NCBI RefSeq assembly: GCF_029143285.1
Contig: NZ_JAPDSH010000001.1
Location: forward strand, 492,866-556,865
Direction of reading: 5' to 3'
DNA from: Vagococcus proximus
Lineage (GTDB): Bacteria > Bacillota > Bacilli > Lactobacillales > Vagococcaceae
Length of the DNA: 64,000 nt
The position numbers and the translations under genes are program-made. The notes beneath the pieces were generated by a model. It saw only the letters and a list, made by a program, of their open reading frames with translations, was not told the DNA's origin and did no database searches. The number at the start of each line of letters is the position of its first letter. Position 1 is the first letter of the stretch. This document shows, piece after piece, positions 25,612 through 36,053 of this stretch.

Positions 25612-26205
25612 ATGATGGATATAGAGGCATTAGTAACCTATATAACTGATAAAATTATGTTGCAACTTGCTAATGGCAGTGAGTCCAACAACTCAAAAAA
25701 ACTTTATATTTTAGGAGAAACAACTAACCAAATAGAGCAATTTATTTCGGATAATGATTATGTAAGGTCAACTGATCATCAGGTAGCAGATGCTATTTTA
25801 GTGGCTGACTTATCTGTGAGTTTACTTAGTCAAGTTGCTTTATTCTCTCCTCAATCAGATGAATCTACGTGTTTACTTTCTTTTTTTAAAGAAAAGAAAC
25901 CTGTATTTATAGTTAAAGATAGTTTATCTTATACAGATGAAGTTGAAAAACTTCCTTATTTGATGGGTAAAGTAATTAAAGACTATGAAGCAACGTTAGA
26001 ATCATTTGGTGCAAAATTTGTAGAGTGTTACAAGCAAGAAAACAATGAGAAACGACAAGTTTTGACATATGATAAACTTGGTAAGTTAGGTTTGGAAATA
26101 GGCTCAAAATTTGAAGTAAGTGAAGGAACAATTGTAACGTCGCTTGCAAAAGATTATTTGAGAGAAAAACAAATCACACTTATATATAGAAGAAAAGAGG
26201 AATAA
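25612..26205 (+). CDS. Uncharacterised ethanolamine-locus protein (TIGR02536-like)
   Basis: This 197-residue protein is of the type regularly found between pduL and eutN in Firmicute eut loci; no enzymatic motif is evident. The N-terminal MDIEALVTYITDKIMLQL is an amphipathic helix compatible with cargo targeting. The C-terminal segment EGTIVTSLAKDYLREKQI resembles the 'IVTPLARD' element seen in several compartment proteins, including the EutQ N-terminus. Two adjacent ATG codons (25612 and 25615) are possible starts. It is two bases from eutN. Confidence 0.7.
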   Translation: MMDIEALVTYITDKIMLQLANGSESNNSKKLYILGETTNQIEQFISDNDYVRSTDHQVADAILVADLSVSLLSQVALFSPQSDESTCLLSFFKEKKPVFIVKDSLSYTDEVEKLPYLMGKVIKDYEATLESFGAKFVECYKQENNEKRQVLTYDKLGKLGLEIGSKFEVSEGTIVTSLAKDYLREKQITLIYRRKEE

Positions 26206-26207
26206 CT

Positions 26208-26477
26208 ATGTTAATCGGGACAGTCTCAGGTAGTCTATGGGCTACTAGAAAAAATGAAAAATTAAATGGTTTGAAGTTTTTATTAGTTGATATTGAAGCG
26301 GATGAAAAAACATCAACACCCCAAACTCTAGTTGCAGCGGATAATGCTGGAGCAGGGTTTGGTGACATGGTTTTAGTCACAATGGGTGGTTCAGCCCGTG
26401 TCGCTTTAGATGATCCTGAAACTCCCGTTGACGCGGTTATTGTCGGCATTATTGACTCGGTAGAGCGTCAAAATTAA
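26208..26477 (+). CDS. eutN: EutN, pentameric vertex shell protein
   Basis: This is an 89-residue BMC-P/EutN-CcmL protein. The motifs GTVSGSLWATRKNEKL, GAGFGDMVLVTMGGSAR and DAVIVGIIDSVE are diagnostic. Pentamers cap the twelve vertices of the shell. It lies between the uncharacterised gene and eutH. Confidence 0.95.
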   Translation: MLIGTVSGSLWATRKNEKLNGLKFLLVDIEADEKTSTPQTLVAADNAGAGFGDMVLVTMGGSARVALDDPETPVDAVIVGIIDSVERQN

Positions 26478-26513
26478 AATCGCTCTGCCTAATAAGAGGA
26501 GGGTTTTATTTAA

Positions 26514-27611
26514 ATGGGTATCAATGAAATTATTATGTACATTATTGCTTTTTTCATGATTCTGGGAGGAATTGATAAGTGTCTAGATAACAAATTTGGT
26601 CTAGGTGAACAATTCGAAGAAGGAATTATGGCAATGGGTTCACTGGCTTTATCTATGGTCGGAATTATCACATTAGCCCCTGTATTGGCTAATGTTTTAG
26701 AACCAGTTGTTGTTCCAGTATACAAGTTCTTGGGTGCTGACCCCGCGATGTTTGCAACAACATTACTTGCAAACGATATGGGTGGCTTCCCATTAGCTGT
26801 ACAAATGGCTGAAACTAAAGAAGCTGGACTTTTCGCCGGTACAATTTTAGGTGCTATGATGGGACCTACTATCGTGTTTACAATTCCAGTAGCATTAGGT
26901 ATCATTCAAAAAACAGACCATAAATACTTAGCAACAGGTGTTTTATCAGGAATGATTACAATTCCAGTTGGTGCTTTTGTTGGTGGTTTAGTTGCAGGTT
27001 TCCCTGTTATGATGATTCTTAAAAACTTAGTTCCAATCGTTATTGTTGCTGCATTAGTTATGGCTGGACTTTGGTTCAAACCAGAAGCAATGATTAAAGG
27101 ATTTACTGTTTTTGGTAAATTTGTCGTTATGGTAGCTATTATTGGTTTAGTAATTGGTGCGTTAGATCCATTAGTAGGAATTAAAGTACCTGGCATTACT
27201 CCTGTATCAGAAGGTATTAGTACCGTTGGTGGTATTGCGTTAACATTAGCAGGAGCGTTCTGTTTAGTGTTCGTTATCACAAAAGTATTCAAAAAACCTT
27301 TAATGGGATTAGGTAAAGTATTAGGTATGAATGAAGTTGCAGCTGCAGGTATGGTAGCGACAATGGCTAATAGTATTCCAATGTTCCAAATGATGAAAGA
27401 TATGGATGCTCGTGGTAAAATCATCAACGTTGCGTTCGCTGTATCAGCATCATTTGTATTAGGAGATCATTTAGGATTTACTGCGGGTGTGGCTCGTGAA
27501 ATGATTTTCCCAATGATCGTAGGGAAATTAGTTGGTGGTGTGACTGCTGTTTTCGTTGCAATGTTCATGGCTAATCGCATGATTAAAAATGAAGAGAAAG
27601 TAGGCGCTTAA
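26514..27611 (+). CDS. eutH: EutH, ethanolamine transporter
   Basis: This 365-residue integral membrane protein has about ten helices. The N-terminus NEIIMYIIAFFMILGGIDKC and the segments ANDMGGFPLAVQMA and ANSIPMFQMMKDMD are typical of EutH, which facilitates ethanolamine entry when little of it diffuses in. It follows a GAGGAGG ribosome site and precedes eutQ by two bases. Confidence 0.95.
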   Translation: MGINEIIMYIIAFFMILGGIDKCLDNKFGLGEQFEEGIMAMGSLALSMVGIITLAPVLANVLEPVVVPVYKFLGADPAMFATTLLANDMGGFPLAVQMAETKEAGLFAGTILGAMMGPTIVFTIPVALGIIQKTDHKYLATGVLSGMITIPVGAFVGGLVAGFPVMMILKNLVPIVIVAALVMAGLWFKPEAMIKGFTVFGKFVVMVAIIGLVIGALDPLVGIKVPGITPVSEGISTVGGIALTLAGAFCLVFVITKVFKKPLMGLGKVLGMNEVAAAGMVATMANSIPMFQMMKDMDARGKIINVAFAVSASFVLGDHLGFTAGVAREMIFPMIVGKLVGGVTAVFVAMFMANRMIKNEEKVGA

Positions 27612-27613
27612 TA

Positions 27614-28066
27614 ATGGCAGATCAAAGCAGAGAGTTAATTGAAAAAGTAGTTCGCGAAGTACTTTTAGAGAAATTTTCAGGTCTTTCAAGTCTAACAAAA
27701 ACGGTTGATCCTAGTGGCGTGTTATCTGTAAAATTACCAATGCTAGAAGTTAATGAAGATGATCGTTTAGACACAGGTAACCCTGCGCATAAAGTTTACT
27801 GTAAAGATTTAGTAACACTTGAGGAAAGTCCTCGTTTAGGTTGTGGTCTTATGGTCATGAAAGATACAACATTTGATTGGACACTTGAATATGATGAAAT
27901 CGACTATATTATTGATGGAACATTAACAATCATTATTGACGGTCGTCGTATTTCAGCAGGTCCAGGGGAAGTTATTTTAATCCCTAAAAATACATCTATT
28001 CAATTCTCAGTAGAAGGGGACGCACGTTTTGTGTATGTCACTTACCCTGCTGACTGGAATTCGTAG
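27614..28066 (+). CDS. eutQ: EutQ, cupin-fold protein
   Basis: This 150-residue protein has a C-terminal cupin domain (about 55-150), including WTLEYDEIDYIIDGTL and GPGEVILIPKNTSIQF. EutQ homologues have been linked to acetate kinase activity and compartment assembly. The enterobacterial protein is about 230 residues; this one has a much shorter N-terminal region, reduced to a helix (LIEKVVREVLLEKF) that looks like an encapsulation peptide. The cupin is complete. Confidence 0.92.
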   Translation: MADQSRELIEKVVREVLLEKFSGLSSLTKTVDPSGVLSVKLPMLEVNEDDRLDTGNPAHKVYCKDLVTLEESPRLGCGLMVMKDTTFDWTLEYDEIDYIIDGTLTIIIDGRRISAGPGEVILIPKNTSIQFSVEGDARFVYVTYPADWNS

Positions 28067-28084
28067 AAATTAGGTGGTGAACTA

Positions 28085-28924
28085 ATGGTTGATTTACAAA
28101 AAGCAAATAGTCTTCTTAAAGAGTTTAATAGCATTGTTAATACAAAAAAATGTCGTAAATTTAATAAAAATGAGCCTTTAAAAGTCGGAATTGACTTAGG
28201 AACATCTTCTATCGTTTTGGCAATATTAGATAAAAATGATGCTCCTGTATATGGGAGTTTTGAGTTTGCTGAAGTTATTCGTGATGGATTAGTTGTAAAC
28301 TATGTTGAGGCGGTTCAAATTGTGTCTCGCTTGGTACGAGATGCTGAAGAGGTTCTTGGTTTAGATATCACAGAAGCTGCTACAGCCATACCACCAGGGA
28401 CAATTGGTAATGATAAAAAAGTAGTATCTAATGTTTTAGAGTCTGCAGGTTTAGAGGTGACATGTGTTATTGATGAACCAGAAGCAGCGGCGTGCTTACT
28501 TAATATGACGCACGGAGCTGTTATTGATGTGGGCGGTGGAACAACAGGTATTAGTGTTATCGAAGAGGGTGAAGTTGTTTTAAGCTTAGATGAGCCCACA
28601 GGTGGTGCTCATATGTCTTTAGTTCTAGCAGGGTATTACGCTATAACCGTACCAGAAGCAGAAGTATTGAAGCGAGATAAGTCTAAAGAAAAAACGAATT
28701 TCATTATTATTAAACCAGTTGTCGATAAAATGGCGGCTATTACACAAGGTATGTTGGCACAACACCCCATTGAACCGTTATACGTTGTTGGGGGCGCAAG
28801 TTATTTTGAGGATTTTGTACCGACGTTTTCAAAGTATTTGAAAATGCCAGTTGAACGTCCAGATTATCCGCAATTTGTGACACCATTAGGAATTGCCAAA
28901 GCAAGTATTCGTACGATTGATTAG
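28085..28924 (+). CDS. eutJ: EutJ, Hsp70/actin-like chaperone-family protein
   Basis: This is a 279-residue actin-fold ATPase-like protein with phosphate motifs GIDLGTSSIVLAIL and VIDVGGGTTGISVI and the adenosine motif YVVGGAS. EutJ is thought to help assemble or reactivate compartment enzymes, but its role is not settled. It is last in the eut run; two hairpins follow, including a strong terminator. Confidence 0.93.
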   Translation: MVDLQKANSLLKEFNSIVNTKKCRKFNKNEPLKVGIDLGTSSIVLAILDKNDAPVYGSFEFAEVIRDGLVVNYVEAVQIVSRLVRDAEEVLGLDITEAATAIPPGTIGNDKKVVSNVLESAGLEVTCVIDEPEAAACLLNMTHGAVIDVGGGTTGISVIEEGEVVLSLDEPTGGAHMSLVLAGYYAITVPEAEVLKRDKSKEKTNFIIIKPVVDKMAAITQGMLAQHPIEPLYVVGGASYFEDFVPTFSKYLKMPVERPDYPQFVTPLGIAKASIRTID

Positions 28925-28961
28925 AGATACTACCTGAAATTATATTTCAGCTTGTATAAAT

Positions 28962-29004
28962 AAAACTACTTACTTAAGAGGTCATGCTAAGTAAGTAGTT
29001 TTTT
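28962..29004. terminator. Terminator at the end of the eut locus
   Basis: A stem of about 15 bp (AAAACTACTTACTTA with TAAGTAAGTAGTTTTT) is followed by T. A smaller perfect hairpin CTGAAAT-TAT-ATTTCAG lies at 28934-28950. Confidence 0.9.
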
Positions 29005-29025
29005 TAGTGTATTAAAATATAACTA

Positions 29026-29910
29026 TTATTTTATTTGATTATAGAGACGTGTCATTAAGGCAGGTAGCCAATCATCAAGCTCACTTACTGAGTAACCACA
29101 TCCTATAAGTGTCGCTACAGACATTGGATTAGGGTATTTAGCAAAAGGAGATAACTTATCCCATGTAGTATCTTCATAAGCGATAGAAAGTTCATCCTTT
29201 TCAGATGCCTGACCTAGACGTGTAATAAACTCATCTGTTGTATAGATTTGGTTAGACGCTAAGTTTAAAGGTCCAACGATAGAAGAGTTTACAACAAATT
29301 GAAGCATGTTAGGTATTTCAGATGCCCTTACAAAAGAGAAGCGACCGTTGCCATTTTGAAATTTAATGGTCTCGTTATTTTTGATAGCTCTTAGGTAAAA
29401 ATGCAAACGCTCCGTATAATCATCATCATCTAAGACTACTGGAAATCTTAAAAAGGTTACAGGGTTAGAGTAGTTGTGAGTAAAATAATGCTCAGCTTGG
29501 CGTTTACCTTCGCCATAATCAACAGGTGTTGTGTCATCAAAGATATGTGAGGCTGCGGTAAAATCAGTTTCTATAAAACCATTTTTTGGAGGTGTTCCTT
29601 TGTAGACAGCAAGGCTAGAAGTAAGGAGATAATGTGAGACTTCTTTTAGGTGTCTACACGTAATTTCTGCATCCTCTTTAGTGAAACAAATATTATCAAA
29701 AACAACATCCCAGTGGGTGTTAGTTAATTCTATCCAAGCAGGATGGTCGGCATTTGAACGATCGATTTCAATACGATTGACCGTATCACCAAATGAGTCA
29801 GGGGTTAACCCTCTTGTAGCGATGGTTACCTGGTATCCTAAACGTAGGAAAGAGGCAACAACTTTTTCACCGAAAAAGCGAGTCCCACCAAATACTAGTA
29901 GTTTTTTCAT
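29026..29910 (-). CDS. NAD-dependent epimerase/dehydratase family (SDR) protein
   Basis: This 294-residue extended short-chain dehydrogenase-like protein begins with the Rossmann motif GGTRFFG. A YGEGKRQAEH segment replaces the usual YxxxK catalytic motif; the Tyr and Lys are present with non-standard surroundings. The substrate is not readable. It is a single gene converging on eutJ and separated from parE by about 230 bases of AT-rich sequence. Confidence 0.8.
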   Translation of the reverse strand: MKKLLVFGGTRFFGEKVVASFLRLGYQVTIATRGLTPDSFGDTVNRIEIDRSNADHPAWIELTNTHWDVVFDNICFTKEDAEITCRHLKEVSHYLLTSSLAVYKGTPPKNGFIETDFTAASHIFDDTTPVDYGEGKRQAEHYFTHNYSNPVTFLRFPVVLDDDDYTERLHFYLRAIKNNETIKFQNGNGRFSFVRASEIPNMLQFVVNSSIVGPLNLASNQIYTTDEFITRLGQASEKDELSIAYEDTTWDKLSPFAKYPNPMSVATLIGCGYSVSELDDWLPALMTRLYNQIK

Positions 29911-30127
29911 AAAAAAACCTTCTTTCTTTTAATCTGTTAGTTTATTATACCGTATATAAAGAGTAAATCGTAGAAAAATGAGGGGAATGACTTTCTAAAT
30001 TTGTATTAAATTGACCGAAGAAATAAGGTTTCTCTTTTAAATTAGAGCGTTTTAGAGTATGATTAAGAATGGTGTAGCCTAGACTACGTTAGTTGTGCAC
30101 GATGTGTTGCATAAAAGCTTGAAGTAA

Positions 30128-32242
<2,115 letters not shown>

Positions 32243-32258
32243 GGAGGCCAAATCAGTA

Positions 32259-34715
32259 ATGACTAATCCACGTGATGATATTCAAGATATAGCATTAAAA
32301 GAAGTGATGGGCGATCGATTTGGTCGCTATTCAAAATATATTATTCAAGAACGTGCGCTACCAGATATACGTGACGGGTTAAAACCCGTACAGCGTCGCA
32401 TCTTATTCTCAATGGACCAAGATGGCAATACCTTTGATAAAGGTTTCCGTAAATCGGCTAAGTCTGTCGGTAATATCATGGGTAATTATCACCCACATGG
32501 AGACAGTAGTATTTATGAAGCGATGGTTCGTATGAGTCAGGACTGGAAATTGCGTGATGTTCTGATTGAGATGCATGGTAACAATGGTAGTATGGATGGT
32601 GATCCACCTGCTGCGATGCGTTATACAGAAGCACGTTTATCAAAACTAAGCGGTCAATTGTTAGAAGATATTGAAAAAGAAACGGTTGATTTTGTTTGGA
32701 ACTTTGATGATACAGCAAAAGAACCAACTGTATTACCTGCAAAATATCCTAATTTACTTGTTAACGGATCAACAGGGATTTCAGCAGGTTACGCGACAGA
32801 GATTCCGTCACATAACTTAGGTGAAATCATTGATGGCACGATTCATTTGATTGATCATCCTGATGCGACATTAGATCAACTAATGACGTATATCCCAGGT
32901 CCTGATTTCCCTACAGGTGCGATTTTACAAGGGAAAAAAGAACTTAAACAAGCCTACGAGACAGGAAAAGGTCGCGTTGTCTTGCGTTCAGTGACGAAGA
33001 TTGAACCGCTTAAAGGGGGAAAGCAACAAATCGTTATTAATGAAATTCCTTATGAAGTCAATAAAGCCAGTCTTGTTAAAAAGATGGATGAAATTCGTCT
33101 AAATAAAAAAGTAGATGGTATCGCTGAGGTCAGAGATGAAAGTGACCGTACAGGTTTACAAATTGTTGTAGAGCTTAAAAAGGATACAAATGCTGAAGGT
33201 ATATTAAACTATCTATTCAAAAATACGGATTTACAAGTAAACTATAATTTTAATATGGTCGCAATTGATAACCAACGTCCTCACCAAGTAGGGTTAAAGC
33301 GCATTTTAGAAGCGTATATCGCCCATCGTCGTGAAGTTATTCGTCGTCGTAGTGAGTTTGATTTATCTAAAGCTCAAAAACGCCAACATATTGTGTCAGG
33401 TTTGATTAAAGCTTTATCTATTTTAGATGAAGTCATTGCAACTATTCGCGGTAGTAAAGATAAACGTGATGCGAAGGCTAACTTAGTAAAAGAGTATCAA
33501 TTTACTGAAGAGCAAGCAGAAGCGATTGTGTCACTGCAATTATACCGTTTAACAAATACTGATATTACTGCGCTAGAAGCAGAAGCAGAAGAGTTATCAC
33601 TTTTAATTTCATTGTTACAGGCTATTCTTAGTGATGAAACAACGTTGTTAAGTGTTCTGAAAAAAGAACTTAAAGAAGTGAAGAAAAACTTTTCAACGCC
33701 ACGTCTTACCGTTATTCAAAATGAGATTGAAGAGATTGTGGTTAATACAGAAGTCTTAATCGCTCAAGAAGAGGTAATGGCGACGGTTACGAAAGAAGGG
33801 TATGTGAAACGTAGTAGCATGCGCTCATTTGGTGCATCAAGTCCTGACGAAATAGGGATGAAAGAAACAGATGAATTAATTTTTGCTAAGCAGTTAAGTA
33901 CGTTAGATCATTTGTTGATGGTTACGAATAAAGGAAATATGATTTATCGTCCTGTTCATGAATTACCTGACTTGAGATGGAAAGATGTTGGAGAACATTT
34001 ATCAACTCAATTAAGCGGTTTAGCTGTAGATGAGCATATTTTAGCAGTCTTTGATTATCAAAAACTGTCTGAAAGCAAAAACTTCATCTTTATTAGCCGA
34101 GGCGGATTGATTAAACAAAGTAAAATGTCTGATTTTACACCGTGGCGTACTTACAAAGGTCGTCCGACACAATGTATGAACTTGAAAGCAGATGATGAAG
34201 AAATTGTTAATTGCTATTTAGTGGAAGAAGCGATTGAGTATGACGTGTTACTTGCGACACATCTTGGATTCGGTTTACGTTATCCAATTAATGAAGTGCC
34301 AGTAGTAGGAGCACGAGCGGCTGGTGTTAAATCAATCAACCTTAAAGAAAGCGATTATGTTGTAAATGGTGTATTGATTGAGCCAGATATTAAAACGGCT
34401 ATTACATTAATCACGCAACGTGGGGCAGTGAAGAGGATGGTAACACAAGAGATGCCTGTTCTATCACGTGCTAAACGTGGTTTGATGATGATTAGAGAAT
34501 TGAAGAGCCACCCACATCGTCTTGTCTTTATGGGATTAAGTCATAAAGCGCAATTTGAAGTGATTACTCAAAATAATACTCGTTACTCAGTAGAAGAAAT
34601 GGACTTTCCACTGAGTGACCGCACATCTAATGGCTCATTCCTAGGGGATGAAAAGAAAGATGGCGAAGTTTTTGAAGTGAAAACTGAACTAACTGTAGTA
34701 TTGAAACAAGATTAA
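32259..34715 (+). CDS. parC: DNA topoisomerase IV subunit A
   Basis: This is the DNA cleavage subunit (818 residues). The catalytic Tyr lies in AAMRYTEARLS (about residue 122). The quinolone-resistance region HPHGDSSIYEAMVRM keeps the wild-type-like Ser and Glu, so no classic resistance substitution is evident. A C-terminal beta-pinwheel domain is present. A strong terminator follows. Confidence 0.96.
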   Translation: MTNPRDDIQDIALKEVMGDRFGRYSKYIIQERALPDIRDGLKPVQRRILFSMDQDGNTFDKGFRKSAKSVGNIMGNYHPHGDSSIYEAMVRMSQDWKLRDVLIEMHGNNGSMDGDPPAAMRYTEARLSKLSGQLLEDIEKETVDFVWNFDDTAKEPTVLPAKYPNLLVNGSTGISAGYATEIPSHNLGEIIDGTIHLIDHPDATLDQLMTYIPGPDFPTGAILQGKKELKQAYETGKGRVVLRSVTKIEPLKGGKQQIVINEIPYEVNKASLVKKMDEIRLNKKVDGIAEVRDESDRTGLQIVVELKKDTNAEGILNYLFKNTDLQVNYNFNMVAIDNQRPHQVGLKRILEAYIAHRREVIRRRSEFDLSKAQKRQHIVSGLIKALSILDEVIATIRGSKDKRDAKANLVKEYQFTEEQAEAIVSLQLYRLTNTDITALEAEAEELSLLISLLQAILSDETTLLSVLKKELKEVKKNFSTPRLTVIQNEIEEIVVNTEVLIAQEEVMATVTKEGYVKRSSMRSFGASSPDEIGMKETDELIFAKQLSTLDHLLMVTNKGNMIYRPVHELPDLRWKDVGEHLSTQLSGLAVDEHILAVFDYQKLSESKNFIFISRGGLIKQSKMSDFTPWRTYKGRPTQCMNLKADDEEIVNCYLVEEAIEYDVLLATHLGFGLRYPINEVPVVGARAAGVKSINLKESDYVVNGVLIEPDIKTAITLITQRGAVKRMVTQEMPVLSRAKRGLMMIRELKSHPHRLVFMGLSHKAQFEVITQNNTRYSVEEMDFPLSDRTSNGSFLGDEKKDGEVFEVKTELTVVLKQD

Positions 34716-34717
34716 AT

Positions 34718-34755
34718 AAAAAACACCATGAGATTTTTACTCATGGTGTTTTTTT
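34718..34755. terminator. Bidirectional terminator after parC
   Basis: AAAAAACACCATGAG and CTCATGGTGTTTTTTT form a 15-bp stem; it also overlaps the end of the converging XRE regulator gene. Confidence 0.88.
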
Positions 34756-34949
34756 ATCCCTAAAAGAGAATCCACTGTTGTATTGTATAAACTTGCTAAA
34801 AGGATAAGGTGTTCAATTGTGGGACATCCACGCCCGTTTTCCCATCCAGAAATAGCTTGTCTAGAAATACATAATTTTTCAGACACTTCAATTTGCGAAA
34901 GAGCGGCACGTCTGCGGTAATGTGTCAGTTGTTTAGAAATATCTTTCAT
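34737..34949 (-). CDS. Small XRE-family transcriptional regulator
   Basis: This 70-residue protein is almost entirely a Cro/C1-type helix-turn-helix (residues 5-60; LSQIEVSEKLCISRQAISGWENGRG). It has no ligand domain. Such solo regulators often control an adjacent gene; the divergent membrane gene at 35090 is the nearest candidate. Confidence 0.85.
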   Translation of the reverse strand: MKDISKQLTHYRRRAALSQIEVSEKLCISRQAISGWENGRGCPTIEHLILLASLYNTTVDSLLGIKKHHE

Positions 34950-35089
34950 AACAGAACACTCCTTATTTGAAGGTAGTTTTTACTATTATATCATCTTATT
35001 GTCGAAATAAAGAAATGTAAAGTTAGCCGTTCTTATAGATTTTAAGTTTATAGATTATAATTAAAGTATATAAGATAGGAGGCTTAGGA

Positions 35090-35569
35090 ATGACGCAACC
35101 TAATTTTTATGAATCGATTAAAACTAGATTATCTTTAGATTACTTGGTAGGTAATATCTCTAATCATTCTTTAAAATCAGGCTATATACTGTTAATCGCA
35201 GTAGTAGATAGTCATGCGCTTTTTGGATTGGTAGCTTTGCCAATTTTTCTAGAGGGTGAAGAGTTAACATTTAGAACGTTAGACGGCTTTGTTACAAGTT
35301 TATCAAAATTTGATAGTATTTTTATTTTTTGGTTGTTATTAGGGCTTATTTTAATAATACACGCTGCTCTTGTCCTATATCATTATCGACGTAAGCATTT
35401 TTTAAAAGGCTCCCTCAATATTCCGATGATTGTGGCTATTGTTTTAGTAGGTATTTTTCAAATGAAATTTCAAAAAATTGCTATATCGTTATCAGCGATT
35501 ACTACATTTAGTTATTATATTGGTTATTTCTGGTTGAAAAGAACGAAGGTATTTTATGAAAAAAAATAA
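35090..35569 (+). CDS. Unrecognised membrane protein
   Basis: I do not recognise this 159-residue protein. It has three to four hydrophobic segments (about 28-50, 78-98, 112-128, 130-148) and basic loops (HYRRKHFLK, LKRTK). It is divergent from the small XRE gene and has an AGGAGG ribosome site. The next small frame overlaps its stop by 14 bases. Confidence 0.65.
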   Translation: MTQPNFYESIKTRLSLDYLVGNISNHSLKSGYILLIAVVDSHALFGLVALPIFLEGEELTFRTLDGFVTSLSKFDSIFIFWLLLGLILIIHAALVLYHYRRKHFLKGSLNIPMIVAIVLVGIFQMKFQKIAISLSAITTFSYYIGYFWLKRTKVFYEKK

Positions 35570-35708
35570 TCATTTAGTGTTAGTTGCAGATTTATTTATC
35601 GTATTGATAGTAGGTCAATCTGCAAAAGTCTATGCTTATTATTCAGGAATAGTGCAGAGAATAGATATTCTCAATATTCCGATACCTAAACTGAATTATG
35701 CATGGTGA
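35556..35708 (+). CDS. Putative small membrane or secreted protein, 50 residues
   Basis: The frame starts at an ATG inside the last codons of the preceding gene and encodes a short basic N-terminus, a hydrophobic stretch (LVLVADLFIVLIVG) and a YYSGIVQRIDILNIP tail. The overlap suggests translational coupling. No homologue is recognised and there is no separate ribosome site of note, so it may not be real. Confidence 0.4.
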   Translation: MKKNNHLVLVADLFIVLIVGQSAKVYAYYSGIVQRIDILNIPIPKLNYAW

Positions 35709-36053
35709 GTTTAGTTTTATGACTATAAAAGAGTAAGGTCAATCTGTTGATTAATCTTGCTTTTTTTGTTTGAGTTGCCTGTTATAGAATATTGAAGCAA
35801 AAAAACATCTGTTATAACACAGTTAGTGACGTGTTTCACTGATGTTGCTAAGGCTTACACTATGTGTTTGTACATTGTTTTTCAAACTAAAAACACTATT
35901 AATAGAGGGATTGAAGCGTTTTAATGTGATTATTAAGCTTCACATAATATTTTTTTGAACATTTCTATTGTGATTTTTTTATCTTGTGTTATACTGTATT
36001 TATAAACCTGTTACATATGATTTATATCATATAATTTTAAGGAGGCCTATAAA
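35709..36053. other. Gap before pflB: terminator, dyad and promoter
   Basis: It holds a terminator (GTAAGGTCAATC with GATTAATCTTGC then T, 35733-35768), a perfect dyad AGTGA-CGTGTT-TCACT (35825-35840), a palindrome TGTTATAACA nearby, and the pflB promoter. No coding frame is apparent. Confidence 0.6.
35968..35995 (+). promoter_or_regulatory. Sigma-A promoter of pflB
   Basis: TTGTGA (35968-35973) and TATACT (35990-35995) with a 16-base spacer, about 60 bases before the pflB start. Confidence 0.6.

Noticed and set aside
26510..27427. Two antisense hydrophobic frames inside eutH
   Set aside because: They are mirror images of a membrane-protein gene with biased codons; no ribosome sites or family motifs.
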